Shown piece by piece: positions 31,146 through 38,683 of a stretch of 64,000 nt of DNA (positions are counted from its first letter, which is position 1; every line of letters begins with the position of its first letter). The stretch lies in the NCBI GenBank assembly GCA_002721105.1, contig PBJL01000033.1, positions 53,831 to 117,830 of the forward strand, given 5' to 3'. This DNA is from Acidiferrobacteraceae bacterium (GTDB lineage Bacteria; Pseudomonadota; Gammaproteobacteria; Arenicellales; UBA868). The notes beneath the pieces are model-generated. The model worked only from the letters and a program-made list of their open reading frames with translations. It was not told the DNA's origin and made no database searches. Both the position numbers and the translations under genes were made by a program.

Positions 31146-32238
31146 AATTGTCCTCGGCGAGGCGATAGAATTTGCTGATCTCGTCAGAGGGTCGACCAAG
31201 ACGACTAGATTGTTCAGGAGTGTCTACTACAGCCCAGTCACGAATTTCGTCAGAGCGATAAAATGAGTGGAGCAGTCGAATCGTCATCAAAGCGTCATCA
31301 CGCGATATCGGGTAGGTTGCCCCAGTTTGGAAATGTTCGACAATATCGGAATACATGGCCTGATGTCCGAAGCCATAGGCGTCTGGAAATTCTTCAGAAT
31401 GCTGCCCGCAATCTGTTGGCGCGGGCGTAAAAATCTGCAGCTCATTGGCTGCAATTCCGCCAATTTGTGCGAGACCTTTGGAAGCAACAATGCTGAGCGA
31501 TGCTTCGAAATCGTTAGGCCGTGCTGCCGTTGTGACCTCTAGAGAACCAATCGCGTTTCCGGAATATTTAAACATGGCGATTGCTGTGTCTTCGACTTCC
31601 ACGCTCGACCCTAGGGTACGCATGGTCGTATTAACCGATTCGATCTCTCCACCTAGATGTCTCAATAGATCAACATGATGAATACCTTGGTTCGTTAGCG
31701 CCCCGCCGTCATGAGAAAAAGTGCCACGCCAGGGCGCAAGATCATAGTAGCGCTGTGGTCTACACCACCGAGTGCGCACATTCATTATGTAGATCTCACC
31801 CAATTCACCCGAGATGATCGAATCCCTAACACGTTTGACAGCTTTGTTGTAACGGTTTTGGAACACAGGGAAGACTTGCAGTCCCTTTCGGTCTGCAGAG
31901 GAATAGGCGGTGAGTAGTTGGTCTGGTTTAAGGAACGTAGGTTTCTCAATAATGACATGTTTGCCCCAACGCTCGATTACCTCCATACCATGCTCGAAAT
32001 GCATCCCTGACGGAGTGTTAATCGAAACAATTTCGAGATCTGGGCAATCGAGAAACATTTTCCGGTAATTGGTGTACCACGGTACATTGAATTCTCGCCC
32101 ATAGGTTGCAGCTCGTTCTTCTACAAGATCGCACACTGCTGCAAGCTTTGCCCCGTTTACCTCAGAGATTGACCGGGCATGGTGTCCGGCAATACGCCCA
32201 CACCCTATTAGGCCAACTAATTTATCTGACGAAGTCAT
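31144..32238 (-). CDS. Gfo/Idh/MocA family oxidoreductase
   Basis: This 364-residue protein is an NAD(P)-dependent dehydrogenase of the glucose-fructose oxidoreductase/inositol dehydrogenase family, which often oxidises sugar rings in surface-glycan pathways. The N-terminal Rossmann fold shows VGLIGCGRIAGHHARSI and the catalytic-lysine motif IIEKPTFL (about residues 94-101). The C-terminal alpha/beta domain shows RTRWCRPQRYYDLAPWRGT, GGALTNQGIHHVDLLRHLGG with the conserved histidines, and VEDTAIAMFKYSGNAIGSLEVTTAARP. The frame is intact and of normal length, unlike the decayed copy immediately downstream. Substrate cannot be told from sequence. UDP-HexNAc or a ring-opened derivative would fit the neighbours. 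Confidence 0.85.
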   Translation of the reverse strand: MTSSDKLVGLIGCGRIAGHHARSISEVNGAKLAAVCDLVEERAATYGREFNVPWYTNYRKMFLDCPDLEIVSINTPSGMHFEHGMEVIERWGKHVIIEKPTFLKPDQLLTAYSSADRKGLQVFPVFQNRYNKAVKRVRDSIISGELGEIYIMNVRTRWCRPQRYYDLAPWRGTFSHDGGALTNQGIHHVDLLRHLGGEIESVNTTMRTLGSSVEVEDTAIAMFKYSGNAIGSLEVTTAARPNDFEASLSIVASKGLAQIGGIAANELQIFTPAPTDCGQHSEEFPDAYGFGHQAMYSDIVEHFQTGATYPISRDDALMTIRLLHSFYRSDEIRDWAVVDTPEQSSRLGRPSDEISKFYRLAEDN

Positions 32239-32344
32239 TGTTTGATCGATAAAAGTCGGTAAACATCAGTAGATATTTGGTCCGGTGCGTTAAACCCAAA
32301 GCATTAAAGATATATACCGTGTTGAAAAGCTTATGCAACCGGCA

Positions 32345-33145
32345 TTAAAGCCAATCTCCGCCAGTAATAGAAAACATCTGGCCGCTGATAAATTTGCTCC
32401 ACCCAGACAACAGGTATGTGAATAATGCAGCCGCTTCTTCTGGTTCACCACCTCTTTTCATGGGGATCATTTTGGCTCGGGCTTCCAGGGTAGGAGTATC
32501 CTTACCTGCCCACCGTTCGTGAAAACCGCTTTTGATATACCCCATTCGCACACCATTCACCCGGATACCGTAGGGTGCTCCTTCACGTGCCAGACCCTGA
32601 ACTAGCGCCTCGGTTCCACGTTTGGCAATGGCATAAGCAAACGATTGAGCGCTACCACCATGTAATGCAGATTCGGTACCATTTAAGATAATATTGCCAC
32701 CAGTTTCCTGCCTTTTCATATAGCGAAGGGCGGCGCGGGCCAAAAAAAATGGCGTGTTCAGATTGTCTTGGATGTCGTCTTCCCACTCTTTCCCGCTTAG
32801 TGTGTCCCAATGATCCGTTTTTGTGAGCCTACCGTTCAGACACACCAACGCGTCGATACCACCTACTTTTTCAACGAAGGCGTCCACCGTACTAATACAA
32901 TCTTGTTCTGTTCGTAATCTTCGAACAAATCCAATAATGTTTTTTGCTCCAGAAGTATCAAAATCTTTGGAGCCTCCATGGGCGCCAACAACTACATCGG
33001 AACCTTTCTGTAGCATCGCGACTAAAGCGCGCCCTAGCCCTCCTGTTGCTCCGGTAATCAAGATCCTCGTATTTTTTTCTACTATCGGAACCCAACAAGG
33101 ATCCAAAAACCCATTTAGCCGCGCAGTTTTTTCTGGTGAAATCAA
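32345..33145 (-). CDS. short-chain dehydrogenase/reductase
   Basis: The 266-residue product is a classical SDR with the nucleotide motif LITGATGGLGRAL (about residues 28-40), an NG motif (LVCLNGRL), and the active-site pattern with NGTES followed by YAIAK (Tyr-x-x-x-Lys). It ends with the oligomerisation segment FISGQMFSITGGDWL. The TTG start overlaps the stop of the upstream TIM-barrel gene (TTGA), indicating coupled translation. About 25 residues precede the fold, slightly longer than usual, and the true start may lie a little further in. It probably reduces or oxidises a sugar intermediate in this cassette. Confidence 0.82.
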   Translation of the reverse strand: MISPEKTARLNGFLDPCWVPIVEKNTRILITGATGGLGRALVAMLQKGSDVVVGAHGGSKDFDTSGAKNIIGFVRRLRTEQDCISTVDAFVEKVGGIDALVCLNGRLTKTDHWDTLSGKEWEDDIQDNLNTPFFLARAALRYMKRQETGGNIILNGTESALHGGSAQSFAYAIAKRGTEALVQGLAREGAPYGIRVNGVRMGYIKSGFHERWAGKDTPTLEARAKMIPMKRGGEPEEAAALFTYLLSGWSKFISGQMFSITGGDWL

Positions 33146-33951
33146 CGGTAATTCTCTATCAATACTTTTGCGCTTTGTGCTACAGCTTCAAGTGCGTGAT
33201 CGCGATCGATCATGCGTTGTTCTGCCGATACATAAGCATCATATCCAATGTTTGACAGTAGTTCTCCAATTCTAGCGTGATTTATTGTGTTCGAGGTACC
33301 AAGTATGCCTAGATCAGGCTCGTTAGCGTGGACGTGGACTAGGTATGATCTAGCTTTCTCAAAAACATCTTCTTTTAGTTCATCATTTTGTACTAAAGCC
33401 TTGGCATCAACTTGAATGCGCAGCGCCGGATGACCGATTTCTTTAACTAGCCCCAAAGTCTCTTCGACTGAATTGAGAAAGTCAGTATCCTCAGGCCCGA
33501 GAGGCTCAAAACATAAAATCGTACCGTGATTTTCGATGCGTGGTATGAGCTTATCCATGAACCGAAGCGCCTCTGATCTGGCGTGATTTGCAGGGAGCTC
33601 ATTGCGTCGCCGGCCAGCGCCATAGATGAGGGTTTTTCCGCCGAGATCACGGCAGACTCCAGAGAGATGTACAAGAAAATTGATTGATCTGTCCCGCTGA
33701 TCTGGATCTTTAAAAAGGCCCAGATCTGGTTGGTCAAAGAATAACGAATGCAGGCCAACAATTCTGAGTTGTGCTTTTTCAGCCTGAAGCCGATAGTCAT
33801 TAACTTGCCGATTTGTTAGTCCGCCATAGGTGTCCTTCCAGATTCTACTAGGCGCCACTTCTAGACCGGTTAGCCCCATTGACGATAAAGCATGCAGCTC
33901 CTGTATATGATTATAAGCAGGTAAAGCAATGTTGGAAATCGCGTGTTCCAT
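33142..33951 (-). CDS. xylose isomerase-like TIM-barrel protein (sugar phosphate isomerase/epimerase family)
   Basis: The 269-residue product belongs to the AP endonuclease 2/xylose isomerase-like TIM barrels, which isomerise or epimerise sugars using a divalent metal. Visible barrel strands include GLTGLEVAPS, LRIVGLHSLFF, TLIYGAGRRR, GTILCFEPLGPEDTDF with a likely metal-binding Glu, LRIQVDAKAL with Asp, VHVHANEPD with His, and YVSAEQRM with the last Glu. This set of acidic and His ligands suggests an active enzyme. It lies upstream of, and is translationally coupled to, the SDR. Together with the Gfo/Idh/MocA gene they look like a short pathway for an unusual sugar. The substrate is unknown. 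Confidence 0.78.
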   Translation of the reverse strand: MEHAISNIALPAYNHIQELHALSSMGLTGLEVAPSRIWKDTYGGLTNRQVNDYRLQAEKAQLRIVGLHSLFFDQPDLGLFKDPDQRDRSINFLVHLSGVCRDLGGKTLIYGAGRRRNELPANHARSEALRFMDKLIPRIENHGTILCFEPLGPEDTDFLNSVEETLGLVKEIGHPALRIQVDAKALVQNDELKEDVFEKARSYLVHVHANEPDLGILGTSNTINHARIGELLSNIGYDAYVSAEQRMIDRDHALEAVAQSAKVLIENYR

Positions 33952-34046
33952 GAATGATTAATTGTTAAATCTTGGAAACCGAATTTTGATATCCTACCCT
34001 CGTCTTTTTATACTACGAGGCATTAGTTGTTAAGGATTTCATCTAT

Positions 34047-34064
34047 GCGTGATAGTCATCACGC
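34047..34064. repeat. short perfect inverted repeat
   Basis: Between the glycosyltransferase and TIM-barrel genes, GCGTGAT and ATCACGC form a perfect 7-bp stem around the loop AGTC. No T run follows on either strand, so it is a weak candidate for a terminator. It could be an operator or mRNA stem within the minus-strand cassette. Confidence 0.35.
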
Positions 34065-34100
34065 TGAAATTATAGCATTGGAATCTTCCCTTTCGAGGAG

Positions 34101-35294
34101 TTATTGGGTAATTAATTCTAGGTACCTAGTTAGTGTTCCGCCTTCTGGCCATCCCCCGTAAACATGCTTTTTGAGAAATATATCTCGCATGGCATCAGTT
34201 ATTTTCTTTTCCTCTTGGTCAACAATCTGTTGAATGTTCTGGATTACTTCTTCATGAGTGAATGCATCGTATGCTACCTCGCTTTCGTCAAATACAGTAA
34301 TGTTGCTATGAAGGTACCGTGGATTGGAAATCGGTTTGTTTTGTAGTACTGCTTCATAACCGATGCTAGACCCAAAATTGATCACAATGTCTGACCAACT
34401 AATAATTAACGGGGAAGGTGTGTCGTTTGCAGCAAACTCTATTACCCCCGATTCAGTTAATTTCTGGTTTTGAATTTCGCCGAAAGATTCTAGTGTTCTT
34501 GTGCTAGTTTTCACAATGACTTTCAATGTTGGTACGTGCGCTAAGGTTTGCAGCAGTGCAAGACACCCATCCTGATCGACATTGTAATTCCATTGAGGAA
34601 GAAAAAATACCACCTTGCAATGCGATGTATCGGGAATCTCTGGCCAGATGTCCCGTATGAGATCAAGATTTTGTTGTTGCCACGATCGGCAAAATCTCGC
34701 ACTGCCTAGAATTTGGACTCGGTCCGACTGTAAGCCAAGCGACTCTACAAAGTTTTTCGTAATTGCATTTGGTACTACATATCGAAGATATAAACTTCTA
34801 CTGTGGAAACTTGCTAAAACCCCTTGGTTTTTTTGTTGTTCCCTCATAGCTCTAGTAATATCGGAATTGATTGTGATAGGACAACCATGGGGAATAGAGT
34901 AGACATGCAGGTTAATTTTTCTAGCGGCATTAATAAAGTATCGCGCCATAACCCGGCCACTTGGTCCTGACCACTCATTAACAACAATATCGATATTATG
35001 TTTTTTAAGGAAAGACACGCCAAATGTTATTTCAACCAGATAATCGAAGATGGCGGTGAAGTAGGACCTTGGTAAACGACGCCGAAATTTGTTGTAGTAA
35101 AAGAGAATGAGTTTACTCTCCAATTTAACGGCACCAGCACGTTGAATGAACTGAATACGATAGTCATTAGTATGGTCAATATCGACAAATAAGAAGACGG
35201 GATAAAGTCCGGATGATGCAGCCTTCCAGATCACCGGAGCAATATGGTCGATATCATTAAAGGCGCGAAGGAGGAACAGAATTTTTTTTGTCAT
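34101..35294 (-). CDS. putative glycosyltransferase, GT-B / CDP-glycerol transferase-like
   Basis: The 397-residue product is soluble or peripherally bound and rich in Ile, Asn and Lys. It has a GT-B look: an N-terminal half with a KKILFLLRAF strand and YSIPHGCPI (an HG motif like that of CDP-glycerol glycerophosphotransferases), and a C-terminal nucleotide-binding half with VVFFLPQWNYN, VKTSTRTLE and ISWSDIVINFGSSIGYEAVLQNKPI. The last is the family's serine/Glu donor-binding segment. It is the first gene of the minus-strand sugar cassette and likely adds the cassette's sugar or a phospho-alditol to LPS or capsule. I cannot assign a specific acceptor. Confidence 0.65.
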   Translation of the reverse strand: MTKKILFLLRAFNDIDHIAPVIWKAASSGLYPVFLFVDIDHTNDYRIQFIQRAGAVKLESKLILFYYNKFRRRLPRSYFTAIFDYLVEITFGVSFLKKHNIDIVVNEWSGPSGRVMARYFINAARKINLHVYSIPHGCPITINSDITRAMREQQKNQGVLASFHSRSLYLRYVVPNAITKNFVESLGLQSDRVQILGSARFCRSWQQQNLDLIRDIWPEIPDTSHCKVVFFLPQWNYNVDQDGCLALLQTLAHVPTLKVIVKTSTRTLESFGEIQNQKLTESGVIEFAANDTPSPLIISWSDIVINFGSSIGYEAVLQNKPISNPRYLHSNITVFDESEVAYDAFTHEEVIQNIQQIVDQEEKKITDAMRDIFLKKHVYGGWPEGGTLTRYLELITQ

Positions 35295-35527
35295 ATGTGG
35301 TTGTTATTAAACATCCGTTTGGTATAAATTTTCAAAAGAGGTGATATTAGGAAGTAGATTGGGAAAGATTGCAAGAGCTAAACAAGGATTTTGGTACGGT
35401 GCACCACCTACATCATAGTCAAGGGTAAGAAGAAAACATCAATGGTTATTAATTCTGGCAGAAAAGAACAGGTAAAAAAAATGAACCGACTTGCCACCAA
35501 ACCAAAACGCTTTATGACGGTGGAATA
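35295..35527. other. divergent intergenic region before pdxA
   Basis: These 233 bp separate the glycosyltransferase (minus) from pdxA (plus). They are AT-rich and presumably hold both promoters, though I see no convincing -35/-10 pair. surA, which usually precedes pdxA, is not here. Short open stretches on the plus strand at about 35340-35420 and 35442-35528 have no clear start or family, and could be remnants. Confidence 0.4.
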
Positions 35528-36559
35528 GTGGCGCACAATGTTGACGCACTTTCCATAGCAACAAAGATGAGATCAGAACGCGATACAGAAAACAGCGCTC
35601 CAATTTTAATCACTACTGGAGAACCAGCTGGTATTGGGCCTGAACTTGTTGTTCAAGTTTTGCAGCACTCGTTTGAGTTTCCTCTCGCCGTAGTAGGAGA
35701 CGCAGAGCTTCTTCTGCACCGAGCAAAACTATTGGGCGTTGATCTTATCTGTAGTGACGACAAATTAGTTGGCCCTGGCGGAACCGCAACTTTGAACCAC
35801 GTTTCAATGGCTACCCCAAGCGTGCCCGGTAAGCCAGACTCGAGAAATGCCGACTATGTCATCGAAATGCTGAACAATGCATACGAGAGTTGTAGGTCTG
35901 GTGAATCAGCAGCTATCGTCACTGGGCCTGTACAAAAGAGCGTGATACGAGAAGCGGGGCATGATTTTGTCGGGCACACTGAATTTTTTGCTGAAAAAGC
36001 TAGAGTTAAAACTCCAGTGATGATGCTAGTGAATGATAAACTTCGTGTAGCCTTGGCAACAAGTCATTTGCCTCTTTTAGAAGTTGCATCTGCTTTAACT
36101 CAAGTGCATCTTGAGAGCGTGCTAAGAGTAATCAACGGGAGTTTGCAAGACCGTTTCGGCATCGCTAAGCCAGCTATTGGTGTATGCGGGTTGAATCCAC
36201 ATGCGGGTGAATCCGGACACCTCGGAAAGGAAGAAAACGAGGTTATAGAGCCGGTGCTAGGGAGGTTAATAGCTGAGGGCATTATTTTGGAAGGCCCTTT
36301 GCCAGCAGACGCCGCGTTTCGGAAAACGATCTATTCTAAATTCGATGTCATTGTTGCGATGTATCACGATCAAGGTCTTCCTGTTGTTAAGCACCATGGA
36401 GATGGCTTTTCGGTGAATGTTACGCTCGGACTACCCTTTATTCGCACATCAGTTGATCATGGTACCGCGCTCGATATTGCCGGCACGGGGCGCGCGAAGA
36501 TAGAAAGCTTAGTTGCGGCGATGAAATTCGCGGAGACCATGTCCTATGGCAAAAACTAG
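35528..36559 (+). CDS. pdxA: 4-hydroxythreonine-4-phosphate dehydrogenase
   Basis: PdxA oxidises 4-phosphohydroxy-L-threonine in the pyridoxal-5'-phosphate pathway of Gammaproteobacteria. The 343-residue enzyme has the N-terminal ITTGEPAGIGPELVVQVL, the substrate block AAIVTGPVQKSVIREAGHDFVGHTEF with a metal-binding His, CGLNPHAGESGHLGKEE, and VAMYHDQGLPVVKHHG with further metal-ligand histidines, then GLPFIRTSVDHGTALDIAGTG. It starts at GTG 35528; the first 20 residues are poorly conserved and the start could be slightly internal. It overlaps ksgA by 14 bp, the common pdxA-ksgA pair. Confidence 0.95.
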   Translation: MAHNVDALSIATKMRSERDTENSAPILITTGEPAGIGPELVVQVLQHSFEFPLAVVGDAELLLHRAKLLGVDLICSDDKLVGPGGTATLNHVSMATPSVPGKPDSRNADYVIEMLNNAYESCRSGESAAIVTGPVQKSVIREAGHDFVGHTEFFAEKARVKTPVMMLVNDKLRVALATSHLPLLEVASALTQVHLESVLRVINGSLQDRFGIAKPAIGVCGLNPHAGESGHLGKEENEVIEPVLGRLIAEGIILEGPLPADAAFRKTIYSKFDVIVAMYHDQGLPVVKHHGDGFSVNVTLGLPFIRTSVDHGTALDIAGTGRAKIESLVAAMKFAETMSYGKN

Positions 36560-37337
36560 GCCGATTGCTAGAAGGCGTTTTGGTCAACATTTTCTTCGGC
36601 ATAAGCAGATTATCCGGAGAATAATTGACAATATTGATGACAGCTCTTGCGATCTCATTGTAGAGATTGGTCCTGGGCGCGGAGCACTGACAGATCTTTT
36701 AGTTGAAAGATACAAAAAAATTGAACTTATTGAAATTGATAGAGACCTTGTTGCGATACTGTCCCAACGTTATGCGGACCGCCCCTCTATAACGATCCGC
36801 CAGTGTGATGTGCTAGATTTTGATTTTTCGGCGCTAGCCAAAGAGGTGGGACATAGGCTTCTAATTGTTGGAAATCTTCCATATAACATATCATCACCAT
36901 TATTAATTCATCTGTTGTTACATGTGAAATCAATTCGGGAGATGACTTTTATGCTTCAGCGTGAGATAGCGGAGCGACTCATCGCCGAGCCAGGCAACGG
37001 CAGTTACGGGCGCTTAACGGTAAACGTTGCTCGTTCTTATTCAGTTGAGAAACTTTTCGAGGTTAGTCCGGACGCTTTCCACCCAGCACCTAAGGTATGG
37101 TCTTCGGTGGTTAGATTTCGCCCGAGACAGCAGCCTATTGGTCCAAGTGTAGACCCCGAATTTTTCTCAAGATTGGTGCGTGATGCCTTTTCGCATCGAA
37201 GAAAAACCCTGCGAAATTCTTTAAAAAATTATAAAGCAGATGAAGTTCTAACTAAACTCGGCATCGATCCGAAACTCAGGGCGGAAAACTTGTCCATCGA
37301 ACAGTTCGCACAAATGGCTTCATCCCTTAAGCCTTAA
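36546..37337 (+). CDS. ksgA: 16S rRNA (adenine1518/1519-N6) dimethyltransferase
   Basis: KsgA dimethylates two adjacent adenines near the 3' end of 16S rRNA and acts as a late checkpoint in small-subunit assembly. The 263-residue product has RRFGQHFLRHKQIIRRII, the SAM-binding EIGPGRGALTDLLVE, an acidic strand ELIEIDRDL, and the catalytic NLPYNISSPLLIHLL. Its C-terminal lobe has SVVRFRPRQQP and DAFSHRRKTLRNSL. It starts inside the end of pdxA, so translation is coupled. It overlaps the convergent plsC gene by 4 bp at their 3' ends. apaG, its usual next gene, lies beside gyrB instead. Confidence 0.96.
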   Translation: MAKTRPIARRRFGQHFLRHKQIIRRIIDNIDDSSCDLIVEIGPGRGALTDLLVERYKKIELIEIDRDLVAILSQRYADRPSITIRQCDVLDFDFSALAKEVGHRLLIVGNLPYNISSPLLIHLLLHVKSIREMTFMLQREIAERLIAEPGNGSYGRLTVNVARSYSVEKLFEVSPDAFHPAPKVWSSVVRFRPRQQPIGPSVDPEFFSRLVRDAFSHRRKTLRNSLKNYKADEVLTKLGIDPKLRAENLSIEQFAQMASSLKP

Positions 37338-38092
37338 ATTTGTCTGGCCAACGTTTTCATTTTATTCTCGATCCAAGTCTCGGCCTCCCTATTGACCTCA
37401 CGAATATTTTTCCCTTTCGTCTCAATTACAGGCCCGATACATACTGAGATCGTCCCGGGGTACTTCACAAATTTTCGCCTCCCCCAATATACTCCCGCAT
37501 TTTGGGCAATTGGTATGATCGGAACACCTGCTTTAATTGCGAGCATTGCCCCGCCTGGAGAATAACTACCTTGCTGCCCCGGAGCCATGCGACTACCCTC
37601 GGGAAAGATTACAACCCAGCGACCCTCGGCCAATCGTTCGGCGCCTTGACTAATTAGCTGATCCAGAGCCCTGTGGCGTTTTCTTCGATTAATAGCAATG
37701 GGTTTTGTGGCCGCGAGGCCCCAGCCAAAAAATGGGATCCAGAGAGCTTCTTTTTTTAAAGCCCAAGTATGTGGTGGTAAAATAATTTGAAAAACTATTG
37801 TTTCCCATGCGGACTGGTGTTTTGAAAGAACAACAGTTGGCGAATGTGGTAAATGACCCAAACCATCCACCTCATAATTGATTTTGCAGGCTATTCGAAG
37901 CCACATAGATATGAATTTTGCCCAGAGGCTAATAAAACGCATCCTAGGAATGATTGGTAAAAAGCCGCTCATTATCGCAAAGGGGCTGAATATAATTGCA
38001 GAGATCACCATTCCCAGGAAGAACAACAGTGATCTAAGCCAGATAGCTTTGGGCGCCGTCTGGGAAAGATGATTATACGTTTTCACTGTCAA
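37334..38092 (-). CDS. plsC: 1-acyl-sn-glycerol-3-phosphate acyltransferase
   Basis: PlsC adds the second fatty acid to lysophosphatidic acid in phospholipid synthesis at the inner membrane. The 252-residue protein has an N-terminal hydrophobic region (about 15-65). The acyltransferase motif I is VVLSKHQSAWET, the His-x4-Glu variant seen in a proteobacterial subgroup rather than His-x4-Asp. Motif III appears as FPEGSRMAPGQ and motif IV as VPIIPIAQNAG. It follows gmhB by 5 bp on the minus strand, the plsC-gmhB-glyS-glyQ order that in Pseudomonas lies next to gyrB. Confidence 0.92.
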   Translation of the reverse strand: MTVKTYNHLSQTAPKAIWLRSLLFFLGMVISAIIFSPFAIMSGFLPIIPRMRFISLWAKFISMWLRIACKINYEVDGLGHLPHSPTVVLSKHQSAWETIVFQIILPPHTWALKKEALWIPFFGWGLAATKPIAINRRKRHRALDQLISQGAERLAEGRWVVIFPEGSRMAPGQQGSYSPGGAMLAIKAGVPIIPIAQNAGVYWGRRKFVKYPGTISVCIGPVIETKGKNIREVNREAETWIENKMKTLARQI

Positions 38093-38097
38093 CTGGT

Positions 38098-38661
38098 CTA
38101 ATTTTTGTGTTCAGAGACTATAAAGTCGTCGACGAAATCTAATAGATTCTCGAAAGTGTCAGACACATCAAAAGTCCTTTTTTTCTTGCGCATTAGTTCC
38201 GTATAGGTGGATAGGCCATTACCTGTTTTTACGAGAATCGGTCGAGCCCCTGCATTTTTAGCTGCTGTTATGTCGGACATTGAATCTCCTACGAACGGAA
38301 TACCGGATAGTGGCTCTCCCAATCGGTTGCTAGCATCAAGCAATAAACCCGGCTTCGGTTTCCGACAATCACATCTCACATCAGGTGCATGCGGACAGAA
38401 GAATATTGCGTCTATTTTGCCGCCTCGTTCTAGAGTCTGACGGATCAATTTTTTGTGAATACGGTTGAGCGCGTCAATATCAAATAAGCCCCTCCCTATT
38501 CCAGATTGGTTCGTTGCAATCACAACCCGAATGCCGGCACGACAGAGTCGCGCTATGGCTTCAAGACTCCCGGGTATAGCCTCCCATTCATCTGGCGACT
38601 TGACGTAATTTTTAGTTTCAAAATTAATAACACCATCTCTGTCAAGTATCACAAATGGCAT
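38098..38661 (-). CDS. gmhB: D-glycero-beta-D-manno-heptose 1,7-bisphosphate 7-phosphatase
   Basis: GmhB removes a phosphate from heptose bisphosphate on the way to ADP-heptose for the LPS inner core. From ATG 38661 it has 187 residues. The HAD motif I is VILDRDGVIN, motif II ATNQSGIGRG, the zinc site CPHAPDVRCDCRKPKPG, and motif III GIPFVGDSMSDITAAKNAG. The frame extends to an ATG at 38727 inside glyS, but family members begin right at the first strand (MPFVILDRDG), so I chose 38661. A HAD phosphatase for histidinol is a related alternative; the zinc site and the neighbours favour GmhB. Confidence 0.92.
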   Translation of the reverse strand: MPFVILDRDGVINFETKNYVKSPDEWEAIPGSLEAIARLCRAGIRVVIATNQSGIGRGLFDIDALNRIHKKLIRQTLERGGKIDAIFFCPHAPDVRCDCRKPKPGLLLDASNRLGEPLSGIPFVGDSMSDITAAKNAGARPILVKTGNGLSTYTELMRKKKRTFDVSDTFENLLDFVDDFIVSEHKN

Positions 38662-38683
38662 ATCGGATTTTCCAACGTTTGCC

